Source: Agrostemma githago (lineage: Eukaryota; Streptophyta; Magnoliopsida; Caryophyllales; Caryophyllaceae). From it: a stretch of 64,000 bases of DNA. The stretch spans positions 41,221,619-41,285,618 of the forward strand of contig OY288246.1 in NCBI GenBank assembly GCA_958450325.1. Reading direction: 5' to 3'. Of the stretch, positions 11,340 to 22,145 are shown piece by piece (position 1 is the stretch's first letter; every line of letters begins with the position of its first letter). The translations under genes and the position numbers were made by a program. Under the pieces are notes generated by a model. The model made no database searches, was not told the DNA's origin, and saw nothing but the letters and a program-made list of their open reading frames with translations.

Positions 11340-11639
11340 TTATGTATCCAACGGAAAAAGTATCCTACGAAATGTTCGTAGGAAATTTAGACTCTTCCAA
11401 CGACATTCTGTAGGACCATTATTTTGGTCAGTATATTTGTGTGACGAATCATTCCGACGGAATTTTTCGTTGGAAATTTAATTCCTACAAAATATACCGT
11501 AGGAATCAATTTGTTTTCGACGAAATATACCGACGGATTGCTTCCTACGGATTTTCCGTAGGAAAGTGTTTATTCCAACGAAAATGACCATAGTTCCTAC
11601 GGATTGGGTCCGTAGGAATGACACTTGTTTTTTGTAGTG
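11340..11639. repeat. CACTA terminus and subterminal repeats
   Basis: More than ten direct and inverted copies of a unit around TTCCTACGGA / TCCGTAGGAA / TTCGTTGGAA, ending in the terminal inverted repeat at 11610-11639. Such subterminal arrays are the transposase-binding regions in CACTA elements. Confidence 0.8.
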
Positions 11640-12239
11640 GGTAACCGTGATATTTGGTCTATTGAGAAAAAAGAAAATCAAACCTCAACTTGGAAAGACA
11701 TTCTTAGTATCCGGGATGAAATATTGCAGGCAAGTGGGAGCATTGAAGTTGCTACTGATCTAGTGAAGAGTTGGACCTACAATAATTCCTTTAATGTAGG
11801 TGCTGCTTATGAATGGTTCCGGAAGACTGAGCATAAGATTCGATGGATGGCAAGATTTAAGGGCATGGGAGTTGCTCCTAAACACAGAGTCATCCTGACC
11901 CTAGCTGGGCAGAAAGCTCTGGCTACACAGGATAGGTTGCAATCTAGAGGACTTCAGTTGGCAAGCAGATGTGAGCTATGTAAACATGGGTTTGAGTCAG
12001 CCAAGCATTTATTCTTTGGATGCTCTTTCTCCAGACAGGTCTGGCAGCACCTATTAAATTGGATGCAGATTACTGGAAGGGGCTGGGACTTGGAAACTGA
12101 GTTGAACTGGTGTACTGCACGACATAGGAAAAATCATTGGAAGAGCCAATGGTTCAGAGGTACCATTGCTGCTGCAACTTACAGGATATGGATGGAGCGT
12201 AACAACAGAATATTTTCTACAACTAGAACTACTGTTTAA
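11640..12239 (+). pseudogene. LINE C ORF2, C-terminal part
   Basis: About 199 residues remain open. The end shows the zf-RVT zinc-binding region of plant LINE reverse transcriptases: a CELC pair, then HLFFGCSFSRQVW, then HLLNWMQITGR and a final MERNNRIF. The endonuclease and polymerase domains are gone. It cannot act in retrotransposition. The open frame itself is undamaged, so loss came from the insertion at 11639 rather than slow decay. Confidence 0.85.
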
Positions 12240-12520
12240 AGTCTTGTCAGTCGTATTAAATTTAAAGTTAGTACTAGATTAAGTATTAGTGGAATAGATC
12301 TTGCTTTAAAGTTGTTGCTGTAGAGGGTTTCTATTTGTAGAGGTTATATCTTTTGTAAGATTCTAGTCTTGTTTTTAATAAAATAAGGCATACTTTTCTT
12401 GCAAAAAATAAAAATAAAAAATAAAATAATAATAATAATAATAGTAAAAATAATAATAATAATAAAAATAAAAATAACAATAACAACAATAATAATAATA
12501 ATAATATAATAATAATAACT
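11640..12520 (+). mobile_element. LINE C, 3' fragment
   Basis: The C-terminal part of an L1-type LINE ORF2 (11640-12239), a short 3' untranslated region and a long A/AAT-rich tail (12395-12520). Its upstream part is missing because the CACTA terminus abuts it at 11639. Closely similar to LINE B (shared HLLNWMQITGR). Confidence 0.88.
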
Positions 12521-13660
12521 CAAATTCTACTGAAATTCACATAGAATTGGATGATTTCGCTGAGGAATTGAAATTGTGGAAGTTTACCCTTATGGGAAAT
12601 GAGATTGGGTCGAAATCTACATTGTCTTTTCTCCAAAAATTTGTGACTGATAACTGTGGCAATATTGCTAAGCCCAGAGTGCAGTATTACAAAAAAAGGC
12701 TGGTTTTCCTTTAGATTTTCATCAATAGAGGACATGACTAATGTCTTAAAAGGTGGTCCATGGAAAGTAGGTATATATAGCCTGATTCTTAAGGAATGGA
12801 CGCCCACTTTCTCTGCTGAAATGGACAAGATTCATACAGTACCAGCCTGGGTTTTGTTTAGGGACCTAGATCCTTTTATGTGGTCAGAAATTGTGCTGAG
12901 TAAGCTGGCTAGTAAGGTTGGTAAGCCATTGTGTGCTGACTTAGCAACTACTACTAAAGCCAAACCATCCTTTGCTAGGGTGCTAATTGAGGTGGATGTG
13001 TCTAAACCCTTGCTTGATCATATCCTCATAAACACTCCTTTTACTGGTCCTTCTGTTCAGCAAATTGAGTATGAATGGGTGCCCTATTACTGTCATGGAT
13101 GAAGCAAATTGGGGCATACTTTATCAAGTTGTAAAAGGGAGAAAAAGAATCAAAAGGCTAAGGAAGATGCTAATGCAGTTCCAGTAGTAAAAGAGCTAGG
13201 TGGTACCTTAGGAATTAGTGGGGATAGTGAATCAGATGTGGGAAGGAAAGCCTCCAATTTTGATGCCCTTTCACTCACTTCTAATCCTAAAATGCACTCA
13301 GGATGCTCTGAGCCTAATGAAATTGTTCAGGACATATTATTTATTCCTGTACAAAAAAGGAAGTCAGCTTCCTTCAAACCTAGGGAGGTTATCTTGGAAC
13401 CCCTAGTTCTGGAAAATCCTTTCCAGATGCTCCATGGGAGCTTGGAGATGAATGGTGAGAGTGAGCTAGGTGGTACCTCAAGAAATCCCTGTCCATCTCA
13501 GGTTGTGGAGAAGGAAAATGAAGGCTCATCATGTCTTGGACTAGGCCTTGAGTTTCCTCTCCTTCCTGGTGATAGTTCAGTGGAAATTCTTGTAATGCAC
13601 CAAGAATGCTCTGAAGTGGATTTATTGGCTGATCCTATTCCTTCTGATACGTCTAAATGA
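12521..13660 (+). pseudogene. LINE A ORF1 (DUF4283 and zinc-knuckle protein), 5' truncated
   Basis: ORF1 proteins of plant L1-type LINEs bind their RNA. Visible here is a DUF4283-like domain: WFSFRFSS, then VLKGGPWKVG, then VPAWVLFRDLDPFMW, then SFARVLIEVDV. It is followed by a zinc-knuckle remnant ending in KLGHTLSSC and a long variable tail. Damage: a one-base change in the A7 run near 12690 shifts the frame, and a TGA at 13100-13102 stands where the second knuckle Cys would be expected (CHG-stop-SKLGH). The N-terminus is lost by 5' truncation. The stop codon TGA (13658-13660) overlaps the ORF2 start. Confidence 0.85.
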
Positions 13661-16600
13661 AGATTGTTTCTTGGAATGTGAGAGGATTTAATAAGACTTT
13701 AAAGCATAGTGAAGTATGTAATTTTATGTTCTCTAATAGTGTGGATCTTATTGGCCTTGTGGAAACCAGGGTTAAGGAAAGGAATGCTAAAAATATTATC
13801 AATAAGAAGTTTAAGGCTTGGGATGTTGTGACTAACTATGATTACCATTATAATGGTAGAATCTGGCTCTTATGGAATCCTAAAAATGTCAAAGTTACTG
13901 GTATTTCTATGTCTGCTCAGCACATCACTGGACATGTTACTCACTTTGCAACTAATAAAGTAATGCAGGTCAGTCTTGTGTATGGAATGAATGATGGGGT
14001 AAAAAGGGAGGAATTATGAAAGGAATTGGAAGCTGTTAGTACTGATGATCCTTGGTTAGTCTTGGGAGACTTTAATGTAGTTAGATCTCCTGAGGAGAAG
14101 TTGGGGCATAATCCACCATCTCTTCAAGATATGTTGGACTTTAACTGCTGTTTGCTAAAATGTAAACTTGATGATCTCCCTTGTAGTGGAGGGAAAATGA
14201 CTTGGACCAATAAACAGAAGGTTGAGACTAGAACCTGGTCTAGGTTAGATAGGGCTCTGGCTAATCCTCTTTGGTCTACTAACTTTTCTACTTCTAGTGT
14301 TGTCATTGGGGAGCCTGGTATTTCTCATCATGCCCCAGTTATTGTTGAAGCTACTCAGGACCCTCCATAGAGAAGGCACTTTAGTTTTCTCAACTGCTGG
14401 GTGTCTCATCCGGGCTTCCTCAAAGTAGTTTCTCAAGCCTGGAAGGAGAAGATCTCTGGAGCTCCAATGTTCTGCTTATTTCAGAAGTTAAAAAGGGTTA
14501 AAGTTGCTCTTAAATCTTTTCACAAGAATCACTTTCAGAAGTTGTCTTCTGTTGTTCTGGAAGCTAAGGAAGAACTATCTGATTGTCAAAAGCAACTTAA
14601 CTTCAGTTCTTTTTCTGATTGTCTAATAAAGCAGGAGAAGATTCTGTTAGCAAAATATTGTCACCTAAAGGAAGCTGAGTTGAGTATGCTTCAGCAAAGG
14701 GCTAAAATCCAGCATATACAGCATGTTGATTGCTCATCAAAATACTTCTTTTCTAAAATTGCAGAAAGAAGAACTCAACAAATGATAGGAGCTATTCAGA
14801 ATGAGAATGGTAAGCTTTGCTTTGGCTCTACAGGAGTCTCTCATGCTTTTCAAGGTTATTATCAAAATCTGCTTGGGAAAAGTACTAAAGTTACTGGATC
14901 ATTTGTCAGTACTTCTAGTATATCCATGGATGATAAAGTGAACCTCTATAAGCCTATTTCTATTAAGGAAATTAAAAAAGTTGTTTTTAGTATGGACTGT
15001 AATAGTAGTCCTGGGATTGATGGCTTTTCTGTGGGTTTCTTCAAAGCCTGTTGGAGTATTATTGAGAAGGAATTTTGTGCAGCTGTCTTACACTTCTTCA
15101 AGTCTGCAAGAATGTCTAAGCAGGCTAATTCAACTCTAGTGACTCTAATTCCCAAAAAGAAAGATGCTCAATCTGTTAAGGAATTCAGACCTATTTCATG
15201 CTGTACAGTTTTTTATAAAACTGTTTCTAAGATCATTACTAATAGAATGAAGCCCCTTATGCCTCATCTCATTGGCAAGGAATAGGCTGCATTTATCTCT
15301 GGCAGGAAAATATCTGATAACATCTTACTCTCCCAAGCCTTAGTTAAGGGTTACATACACCAGGAAGTTTCTAACTCCAAGATGTATGGTTAAAGTTGAC
15401 ATTAGGAAGGCCTTTGACTCCAATGGGAATTCATTTCTTCTATGTTGGTTTCTATGGGATTTCCTAATCAGTTTGTTAAATGGATCATGAGATGTATCAC
15501 AGATCCTTGGTATTCATTCAAGTTAAATGGAGGAATAGCAGGGTTTTTTCAGGGTCATAGTGGTATTAGGCAAGCATATCCATTATCTCCTTACCTGTTT
15601 GTTCTTAGCATGGAGATCCTTTCTCAGAAATTGAGAGTTCTTTGCAAACAGGAACAAGTCTCATTCCATCCTAAGTGCAGCAAGATGCAATTAACTCATC
15701 TCATTTTTGCAGATGATTTAATGATTTTTGTCAGCGGTGATGTTCCATCTGTTGTAGCTGTCAAAGATGCTTTGTCTAACTTTGCTAAGCTTTCAAGTCT
15801 GCATCCCAATATTGATAAGACCTGTGTCTATTTTGTGGGGGGGGGGGGGGGGGGGGGGGGGGGTCCATGTTCCTATTCAACAGCAAATCACTTCTAATAC
15901 TGGCTTCACAATTGGTGAATTCCCATTCAGATACTTGGGGATCCCACTCACTACTGCTAGGATCACTATTCCTCTATTTGATGCTCTCATTCTGAAAGTT
16001 CAACATGCTACTTGTCACAGGTCTAATCAGATTCTATCTTATGCTGGTAAGGCCCAGTTGATTAATTCTGTGGTGTTTGCATTACAGAATTTTTGGTGTT
16101 CAAGCCTGCTTCTTCCTGTTACTGTCACAAAAGCATTAAATAAACTCTGCAAGGATTTTTTTTGGGGCATTAAGCCTGGGCAGAAGAGGTTAGTGTTCAA
16201 AAGATGGAAGGACATCTGTTCTCCATGGAATTGTGGAGGCTTTGGAATTAAGGATATCGATACCTGGAATCTGGCTCTCTATTCTAAGTGGTTATGGATG
16301 CTCTCAAAGGAGCCAACTAGCATCTGGACTCAATGGTGCCAACAATATCTGATGCAGCAGGATGACATCTGGTCTATTCAGCATAAGGAGTTCTTTCCCA
16401 TGGGTTTTAAGAATATCTTAGACACAAGGGACCAAATAATCCAAATTGCTAACACTAAAAGGAATGCTATGAAGTTAATCCAAGATTGTTCATTAGAGTC
16501 CAAATTCCTGGTGAACAAGGCGTATTGTCTCATTAATAATTGGGAGAAGCGAAAATGGGGACCTATTCTTTGCTCTTCTACGATTGTTCCTAGTCACAAA

Positions 16601-17056
16601 GTAATCACATCCTTGGCCATACAGCATCATCTAGCCACTAATGACATGTTCACTAAGAAAGGCTTCTTTATAGTATCTCGATGTTCTCTCTGTGAAACAG
16701 CATTAGAAGACCATCAGCACCTGTTTTTCTCTTGCTCATTCTCTCATGAGGTCTGGAAGACGATTTTGAGTTGGATGTCTTTGGGCAGTTTCGGTAATCA
16801 ACTGCATCAACTACTTAAATGGATGAAGAATTCTCGCAAAACAAAGCATTGGAAATACAGTTGGCTAATCACTAGTCTTGCAGCTACTATTACTATTATA
16901 TGGCAAGAGAGGAATCAAAGAATCTTCAGTGGAACTAAGTCTACTCCTGATGTTCTAGTATCTAAGATTCAATTCACAGTCTATACACGATTTATTGCCC
17001 ATAGAGATAATCCTAAGATAGGAAGGATACTAGATAGAATGGCTACTTTCTTGTAA
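13657..17056 (+). pseudogene. LINE A ORF2 (endonuclease and reverse transcriptase)
   Basis: Begins with the endonuclease motif MKIVSWNVRGFN and LIGLVETR, then LGDFNVVR and the SRLDRAL and ISHHAPV motifs of the apurinic-type endonuclease. Reverse transcriptase follows: DGFSVGFFK, EFRPISCC, KVDIRKAFDS, and an intact catalytic FADD at about 15712-15723. A zf-RVT zinc region (SRCSLCE ... HLFFSCSFSHEVW) closes the protein. Breaks: TGA 14017, TAG 14368, TAG 15283, shifts on both sides of the KVDIRKAFDS block (15370-15430), and a frame change at a 27-G run (15837-15863). Stop 14017 replaces an expected Trp. The start overlaps the ORF1 stop. Confidence 0.9.
15837..15863 (+). repeat. Run of 27 G inside LINE A reverse transcriptase
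   Basis: An uninterrupted G run just after the segment DKTCVYFV. The reading frame differs before and after it. In LINE B the same place encodes ordinary sequence, so the run grew in this copy, or it is a sequencing or assembly effect. Confidence 0.85.
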
Positions 17057-17127
17057 GTAAGTCTAGTGTGATATACTTCTGCATCAAAATGTAATTTCAT
17101 CATCTAATGAAATGATAAATTTTCCTG

Positions 17128-17153
17128 CAAAATAATAATAATAATAATAATAA
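17128..17153 (+). repeat. AAT-rich tail of LINE A
   Basis: (AAT)n following AAATTTTCCTGC. LINE B sequence starts immediately after it. Confidence 0.8.
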
Positions 17154-17205
17154 TTCAACGGCACCAAGAGGAAGAGGTCGAGGACAGCCATGGAAAACTA
17201 CTAGG

Positions 17206-19381
17206 TGTAGACACCCAGATTTGGACCTGGTGGCTGCAGAAGTGCCCAACAAACACCCGATACCGATAGGACTGCAACGCGACACGGGTTCGCGATGTTT
17301 TAGATAGTTTTCTTATAGAACGTACCAAATAATTACTCAGAAAAAATTAAAACTAACATGATGGCAGTCTTAGTCGCGTCGTTACGGTCGCATAGACACT
17401 AATTAGAGTCAATTCCGACACCGGAACCCCGAGTCGGCCCCGAAACTCGAACCGAGTCAACACCGAGTTAAGCGAGCCTCGGGATGAACACCCGAGGCCC
17501 GCGAAACCCACGGCGCTTGGTCAAGCCGTAGGGAAGCCTTCGCGACCAAGCAAGATATCACACACCCACCTCTCGGTTTTGGAAAGTATCAAAATTGTAT
17601 CCTCAAAACTCCAACCGCCCCACCAGATGCGCCTGGGTCTCCCCACACTCGGACCCAGGCGCCTGAGTCCTGGTGCGCCCCAAGTCACGCGTCCATATGG
17701 GCGACGAGGGCCGAAAACACCTATAAATACTCCCCTCCGCCTCATTCATTCGACACACAATTCAACTCTCTCTTCTCCCTCAAAAAACTCTCGCTAAGGG
17801 CTCGCACTCCGACACCCGAGGCAAACGATCCACTCGATCGTAGTTCCGATAAAAAAGCGACATCAACGCTACTCCTCACCTTCGAGCACTCCACTTGATA
17901 CCGAGGTGCCTGTGATTGACTAGCTCAAAACTAGTACCCAGATTCTGCCGGTTTAGCCGCAGAATTAGTCCTTAGTAACGAAGCTCTGCCGGAGTAGCCG
18001 CGGGAAGGTCAAACGGTAACGGGGTTCTGCCGGAGTCACTAGTCAAGCTAGGAGGATCCGCCTGTTGATCAAGTCGTCACTAGGTTGTCATCTAAACAAA
18101 ACTTTCCATATTTGCACTTTCTATTATTATGCACTACGACAACACTAGACGTGGGCACTAGGCCCACTAACGTCCACTAAAATACGTAACGTCACAACTT
18201 CAACAACAAATAGTAAAACACCCTAAATAGACCCGAGTAATTTCGACATCCGTTCTCAAGACTATCTATGCGTCGAGTCCCGTTTAGTGTATACTCCGAG
18301 GGTGCAACTCCTCACAATGTGATTTACTTGCATTCGCATTTACAGTTTTTCGTATGATTTATTGCCTTTATGACCTTATAATCGCATGCTAAATCACCTA
18401 ACACGGAATTAAAAACGTAAAATAACTAAAACTGAACAAAGCGATGGTCGGATTCCGTATTAGTCCGGGTGCTCACCTGATTAGGTTCGACGCATCTCTA
18501 CTAATACCGGATCGACGCATCTTAAGCAGAATATCAGGTAAGGTATACCACGAGAATGACTAATATCCGTATTATCACGTTAAAACTGATTTGCTAATAC
18601 CTATAATATTAGTACTCTCTACTCTCCTACATGCATCTTTTCATGGCCTGCTTGTCATGTGAAATCGCATGCAAAGAATGTAAACACTACTATTTTGACG
18701 ATAAAACTTATCTGTCTTTAAAACAACCGACAAAGCAAAGACATAGGGTTTAAAAGAACGGATGTTACAGTACTTCCACCACAACAAAAGAACTAGGAAA
18801 TCAGCCCACCGATTGATTAGTAGAGGCCGCTATAGTGTGGGTGAGATTGGGTGTTGATATCTATCAGATGTTGGCTTCCCAATACGTAACCTCACCCCTT
18901 ACTCAGAATCGACGGTTTCCGGATGTCCGAAACCATTGGCAATGAGAGTCACTCCAGGCATGGAGTGCTTAAGGGTACAAGTCTTTATCTTTAGGTCCCG
19001 TGCCACTCAACTTTGAGCCGACAAGGGATCAAAGTTGACTTGAACGGTTTTCGAGTCCCCATAATCGACTCGGTGGCGACTCCACAAATCGGCAACGAAT
19101 TCAGTTCACTAAAAAGGTCGCCTTACCAAATGAATCAACCTTTAAACATTTACAACCACGTCTCGATCGATTCCCAAACGGAAACATGGGTGCCCGCACC
19201 CGTCTAGTACAAGTCCGGATCGTCATCCAAATCGAGGTCCGACACTTCGCCCAATATGCGAGATCGGACCGGCCCCCAGTAGAGAGGGGGCCGCGTGGGT
19301 GGCCGCCACCACATGTTGAAAACCGGATGGGTCCCGCACGGGCACACGCGGGGCGCCGGGCAGTGCGGACGGACGTCCACA
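17206..19381 (+). repeat. 5' LTR of the Tat element
   Basis: 2,176 bp from TGTAGACACC to GTCCACA. Contains TATAAATA at 17732-17739 followed by a CT-rich start region. Further on is a conserved block with a hairpin (GGTTTCCGGA TG TCCGAAACC, 18913-18933) that recurs in the other Tat LTR at 60502-63027. Confidence 0.93.
17732..17739 (+). promoter_or_regulatory. TATA box of Tat 5' LTR (3' LTR copy at 40947-40954)
   Basis: CACCTATAAATACTCC with a pyrimidine-rich initiator region and CTCTCTCTTCTCCCTC about 30-45 bp downstream, identical in both LTRs except for a C run in the 3' copy. Confidence 0.65.
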
Positions 19382-19384
19382 GTT

Positions 19385-19402
19385 TGGCGACTCCGCTGGG
19401 GA
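19385..19402 (+). other. Primer-binding site of the Tat element
   Basis: TGGCGACTCCGCTGGGGA three bases after the 5' LTR. Its start TGGCGACTCC is of the kind seen in Ogre-type elements. I do not name the tRNA with certainty; Arg is the usual assignment for that group. Confidence 0.75.
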
Positions 19403-20993
19403 TTTGGAATCAATTTTCCAGCGGTGGTCTAACTTGAACAGGGTCGGTGAAGCTCATTTCTTAGCTCCTAGTTGTGCTCACTACAGGTTTTGGCCCTAAA
19501 AAGCCCACCCTAACCGATATCAGGACCAATCGACCTCTTCGCGGTAAGATCGAGAGATTCTCGGTTGACGCTCCGACCGCCTAACGCGTACCCCGCGGGA
19601 GTAATAAGCGGATAGTTCCGAACAGACGGTATGACACTCGTCTCCCCAGACCATTGTCAATGCCTAAGCAAAGACTATTCGTGGGCGGTAGACTACCCTT
19701 AACCTACCCGAGTCTGCATCCTGCATGAGTGTATGTATTCCTAGTTATGTGTAGCGTGTTTGAACAATCCAACATAAATAAAACACTAAAATCCGGATTC
19801 AACCACGCCAACATATTCAACCGCACCCAATTTCATTTTCGAAAATATCTCATCTTTTCAAAACGATTTCTGAAACACCGATATTCCAGTCAAGTCATAA
19901 TTTCTAAAAACAAAAAGAAAAAAATCTTGAGATGTCGTTGTCATGGCAAATTTTACGCTCACTATTTTTCAAAAATATATAATATTTTCAAATGCCATCA
20001 CCTTGGCCAAATTAAACCCACCAAACAACAAACACCGTCAATACTATCAAGACTCCCAATTAATGGGATCAATGTACACCAAACGGTTACATTTCATTTT
20101 CAAAAAAAAAAAAGAGAAAAAGTTTTTTTACACACACACACCGTTAACACAACCAAAGCTTCAACTAATGAAGTCAAGGAATCCAAAACGGTTACATTCT
20201 CAAAACGCTTTTTCACAACATACCACCATCCACTGTCGAATGTTGTTACAATCAACAAACAGGGATCATTAATTTTAAGAATGACGTTATTTTTTCAAAA
20301 AGAAAAAAAAATATCCACTACCTAAACCCTTGACAAGGATTTAGCCACATTTTTAAAAGCACCACACACACCCACCATCGAACTAGCTAATTAATGGTAG
20401 TCTTGATAAAAAGTCACTTCATCATTTAATTTTTTTAAAAAAAAAAACGGTCAATCTAACGACCGTATTCTTTTCAAAAAAAACGTCTACACTTTTGCTA
20501 TCGTCAGATTCCCGACACACACATAGCGACACGTTTTCACGTCACAAACAACGTCACCACACCACTATCGCCCTAGTTTTACAAGATCATTTTTCAAAAA
20601 AAAAGGACTCTCTTCTGCAATATCGGTCGTTTTCGAAAATCAAATTCTTTGGTTCTGAGCCGGATCGCGATCAATTCCTTACGTCATACAACCGTGTGTT
20701 TAGCTATCTATGTTAGCTACTAGGATCACCCCAACTCGAGATTTTATGTTTTGGGTCGTCTCCCCTTGAGGAGTCTTCTTTAGACCTCATCACCGAGGTT
20801 TGTGTCTAATCGTCTCGGTACAAAGACAGAAAGCTCCGTAGGCGTTTCGCCAAATACTCTTAAAGCACCCGGGTCCCTAAGCCAATGACCACACACGCGC
20901 ACAGGTCAAGGGTCTCGTTTCAGCATTAAGCATTCCCCGAGTCCGTAAAGCGTCCAGGAACTCTGTCCTCATTAGCATTACCTTTTCACAGTC
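19403..20993 (+). other. 5' leader of the Tat element
   Basis: 1.6 kb without a convincing gene. It has several poly-A stretches preceded by TTTTCA (20098, 20291, 20430, 20597) and repeated ACGGTTACAT. Long leaders before gag are usual in Tat elements. Confidence 0.6.
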
Positions 20994-21443
20994 ATGACGG
21001 GGGATTCAAGCGTAGACGCAAGCAACCACAGTGGGGATAACGCCGGGCAATCCGCAGACAACACCATAGGAGCCCTAGTCAACCTAATCCGGGACTTGCA
21101 GGCCACTGTCATCACGGTAAACGCGTCCGTAAACAGCATAGACTACCGCTTAGGTCACCTAGAAGACAAAGCCTCAGATGAACACCACACCCGAATCCTC
21201 AATGAGGCCCTTTTAAATTCCACCCCGCTAGGAGAGGTGCTCGCAAGCCTCATCCCAAGCGATCCCGTTACCCCGCCTCAGGACGACACCCTCCAATCCG
21301 CGATGAACCGCATAGACTTCCTCGAAAACCAAATGCGCCTAAACCAAGGAAACAACGTACACCTTGAAAATCATAGAAAGTTCGAAATGGTAAATGACCA
21401 ATTACTCGAGAACTTCTCCCTAGCCGACATTAGGGGTGTTCAC

Positions 21444-21580
21444 CGGACCGGACCCGGTTGGACCGAAGACCGGCCAGGTGCATACGCCAGAACTGAAGTC
21501 CAGCCCGGCCAGGTGTTAGACCGGACAGGGACCGGACCTGTTAGACCGATCTTAACCCGGACCGGACCGATCGACCCGGA
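21444..21580. repeat. hAT left subterminal repeats (right set at 25665-25825)
   Basis: Repeated ACCGGACCGG / CCGGTTGGACCG in both orientations. Similar clusters at both ends of the element are likely transposase-binding sites. Confidence 0.75.
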
Positions 21581-22145
21581 TGGCGCGTGATTACGTACGG
21601 CTAGTTGTAACTTGTAAGAATTTGGTTAAGATGCAACGTCTCAACGTACAATGTTTATAAATGAATACGTAATCATAAAGAATTGAAAACTAATAGCAAA
21701 GTCCAAGGTAAAAATAAAATACGAAACTAATAATGTGTGCTTAAAATTTAATAACGATGAGACTAATAAAATCTTCGAATCTTTGAGGTCGTCGGTCTTC
21801 AATTCTTCAAAGTTGGACAACGACATCTTCTTCATCAACTATTGTCGTATTCGTCAAATCTATATAAAATTAAATTGACAAATTATGTTAGGAAAATATT
21901 AAGTAAGTCGGCATTAAGAATAATAATGTATAAATTTAATAGAAGTAAGTAACTAAATAAGCGTATAAGTTCGGAAATACCTTTTTCAAGTTTTTCAAGT
22001 TCTTCTAACTTCTCTTCCATGTTAAGCCCTTTATCATTTCTTGGCCGAATCCAATCTTGTGCACATAAGAGTGCTTCAACAATCTTAGATGACATAAAAT
22101 AATAAATTTTTGTGGTTAAAGTCTTCAATAGACATTCAAAGAAAA

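Larger units (their letters stand above)
6510..11639. mobile_element. CACTA-type (En/Spm) transposon remnant, one terminus visible
   Basis: The right end reads CCGTAGGAATGACACTTG then TTTTTTGTAGTG at 11639, the inverted complement of the CACTACAAAAAA terminus of CACTA elements. The 300 bp before it are full of the subterminal motif TTCCTACGGA/TCCGTAGGAA. Directly after it LINE sequence resumes at 11640, so the transposon entered a LINE. The left end is not seen. The simplest reading is that Athila copy 1 inserted inside this DNA and the left end lies beyond base 1. No recognisable transposase remains, and the share of 6510-11639 that truly belongs to CACTA is uncertain. Confidence 0.6.
12521..17153 (+). 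mobile_element. LINE A, 5'-truncated L1-type retrotransposon
   Basis: Starts inside ORF1, directly after the AAT tail of LINE C, and ends in its own AAT-rich tail (17128-17153). Carries ORF1 and ORF2 that overlap by an ATGA. 5' truncation is usual for target-primed reverse transcription. Both frames have stops and shifts, so it is inactive. Confidence 0.92.

Noticed and set aside
19729..20716. ORFs in the Tat leader, up to 198 aa
   Set aside because: Composition follows the A-rich leader, overlapping frames are equally open, and no motif is seen.
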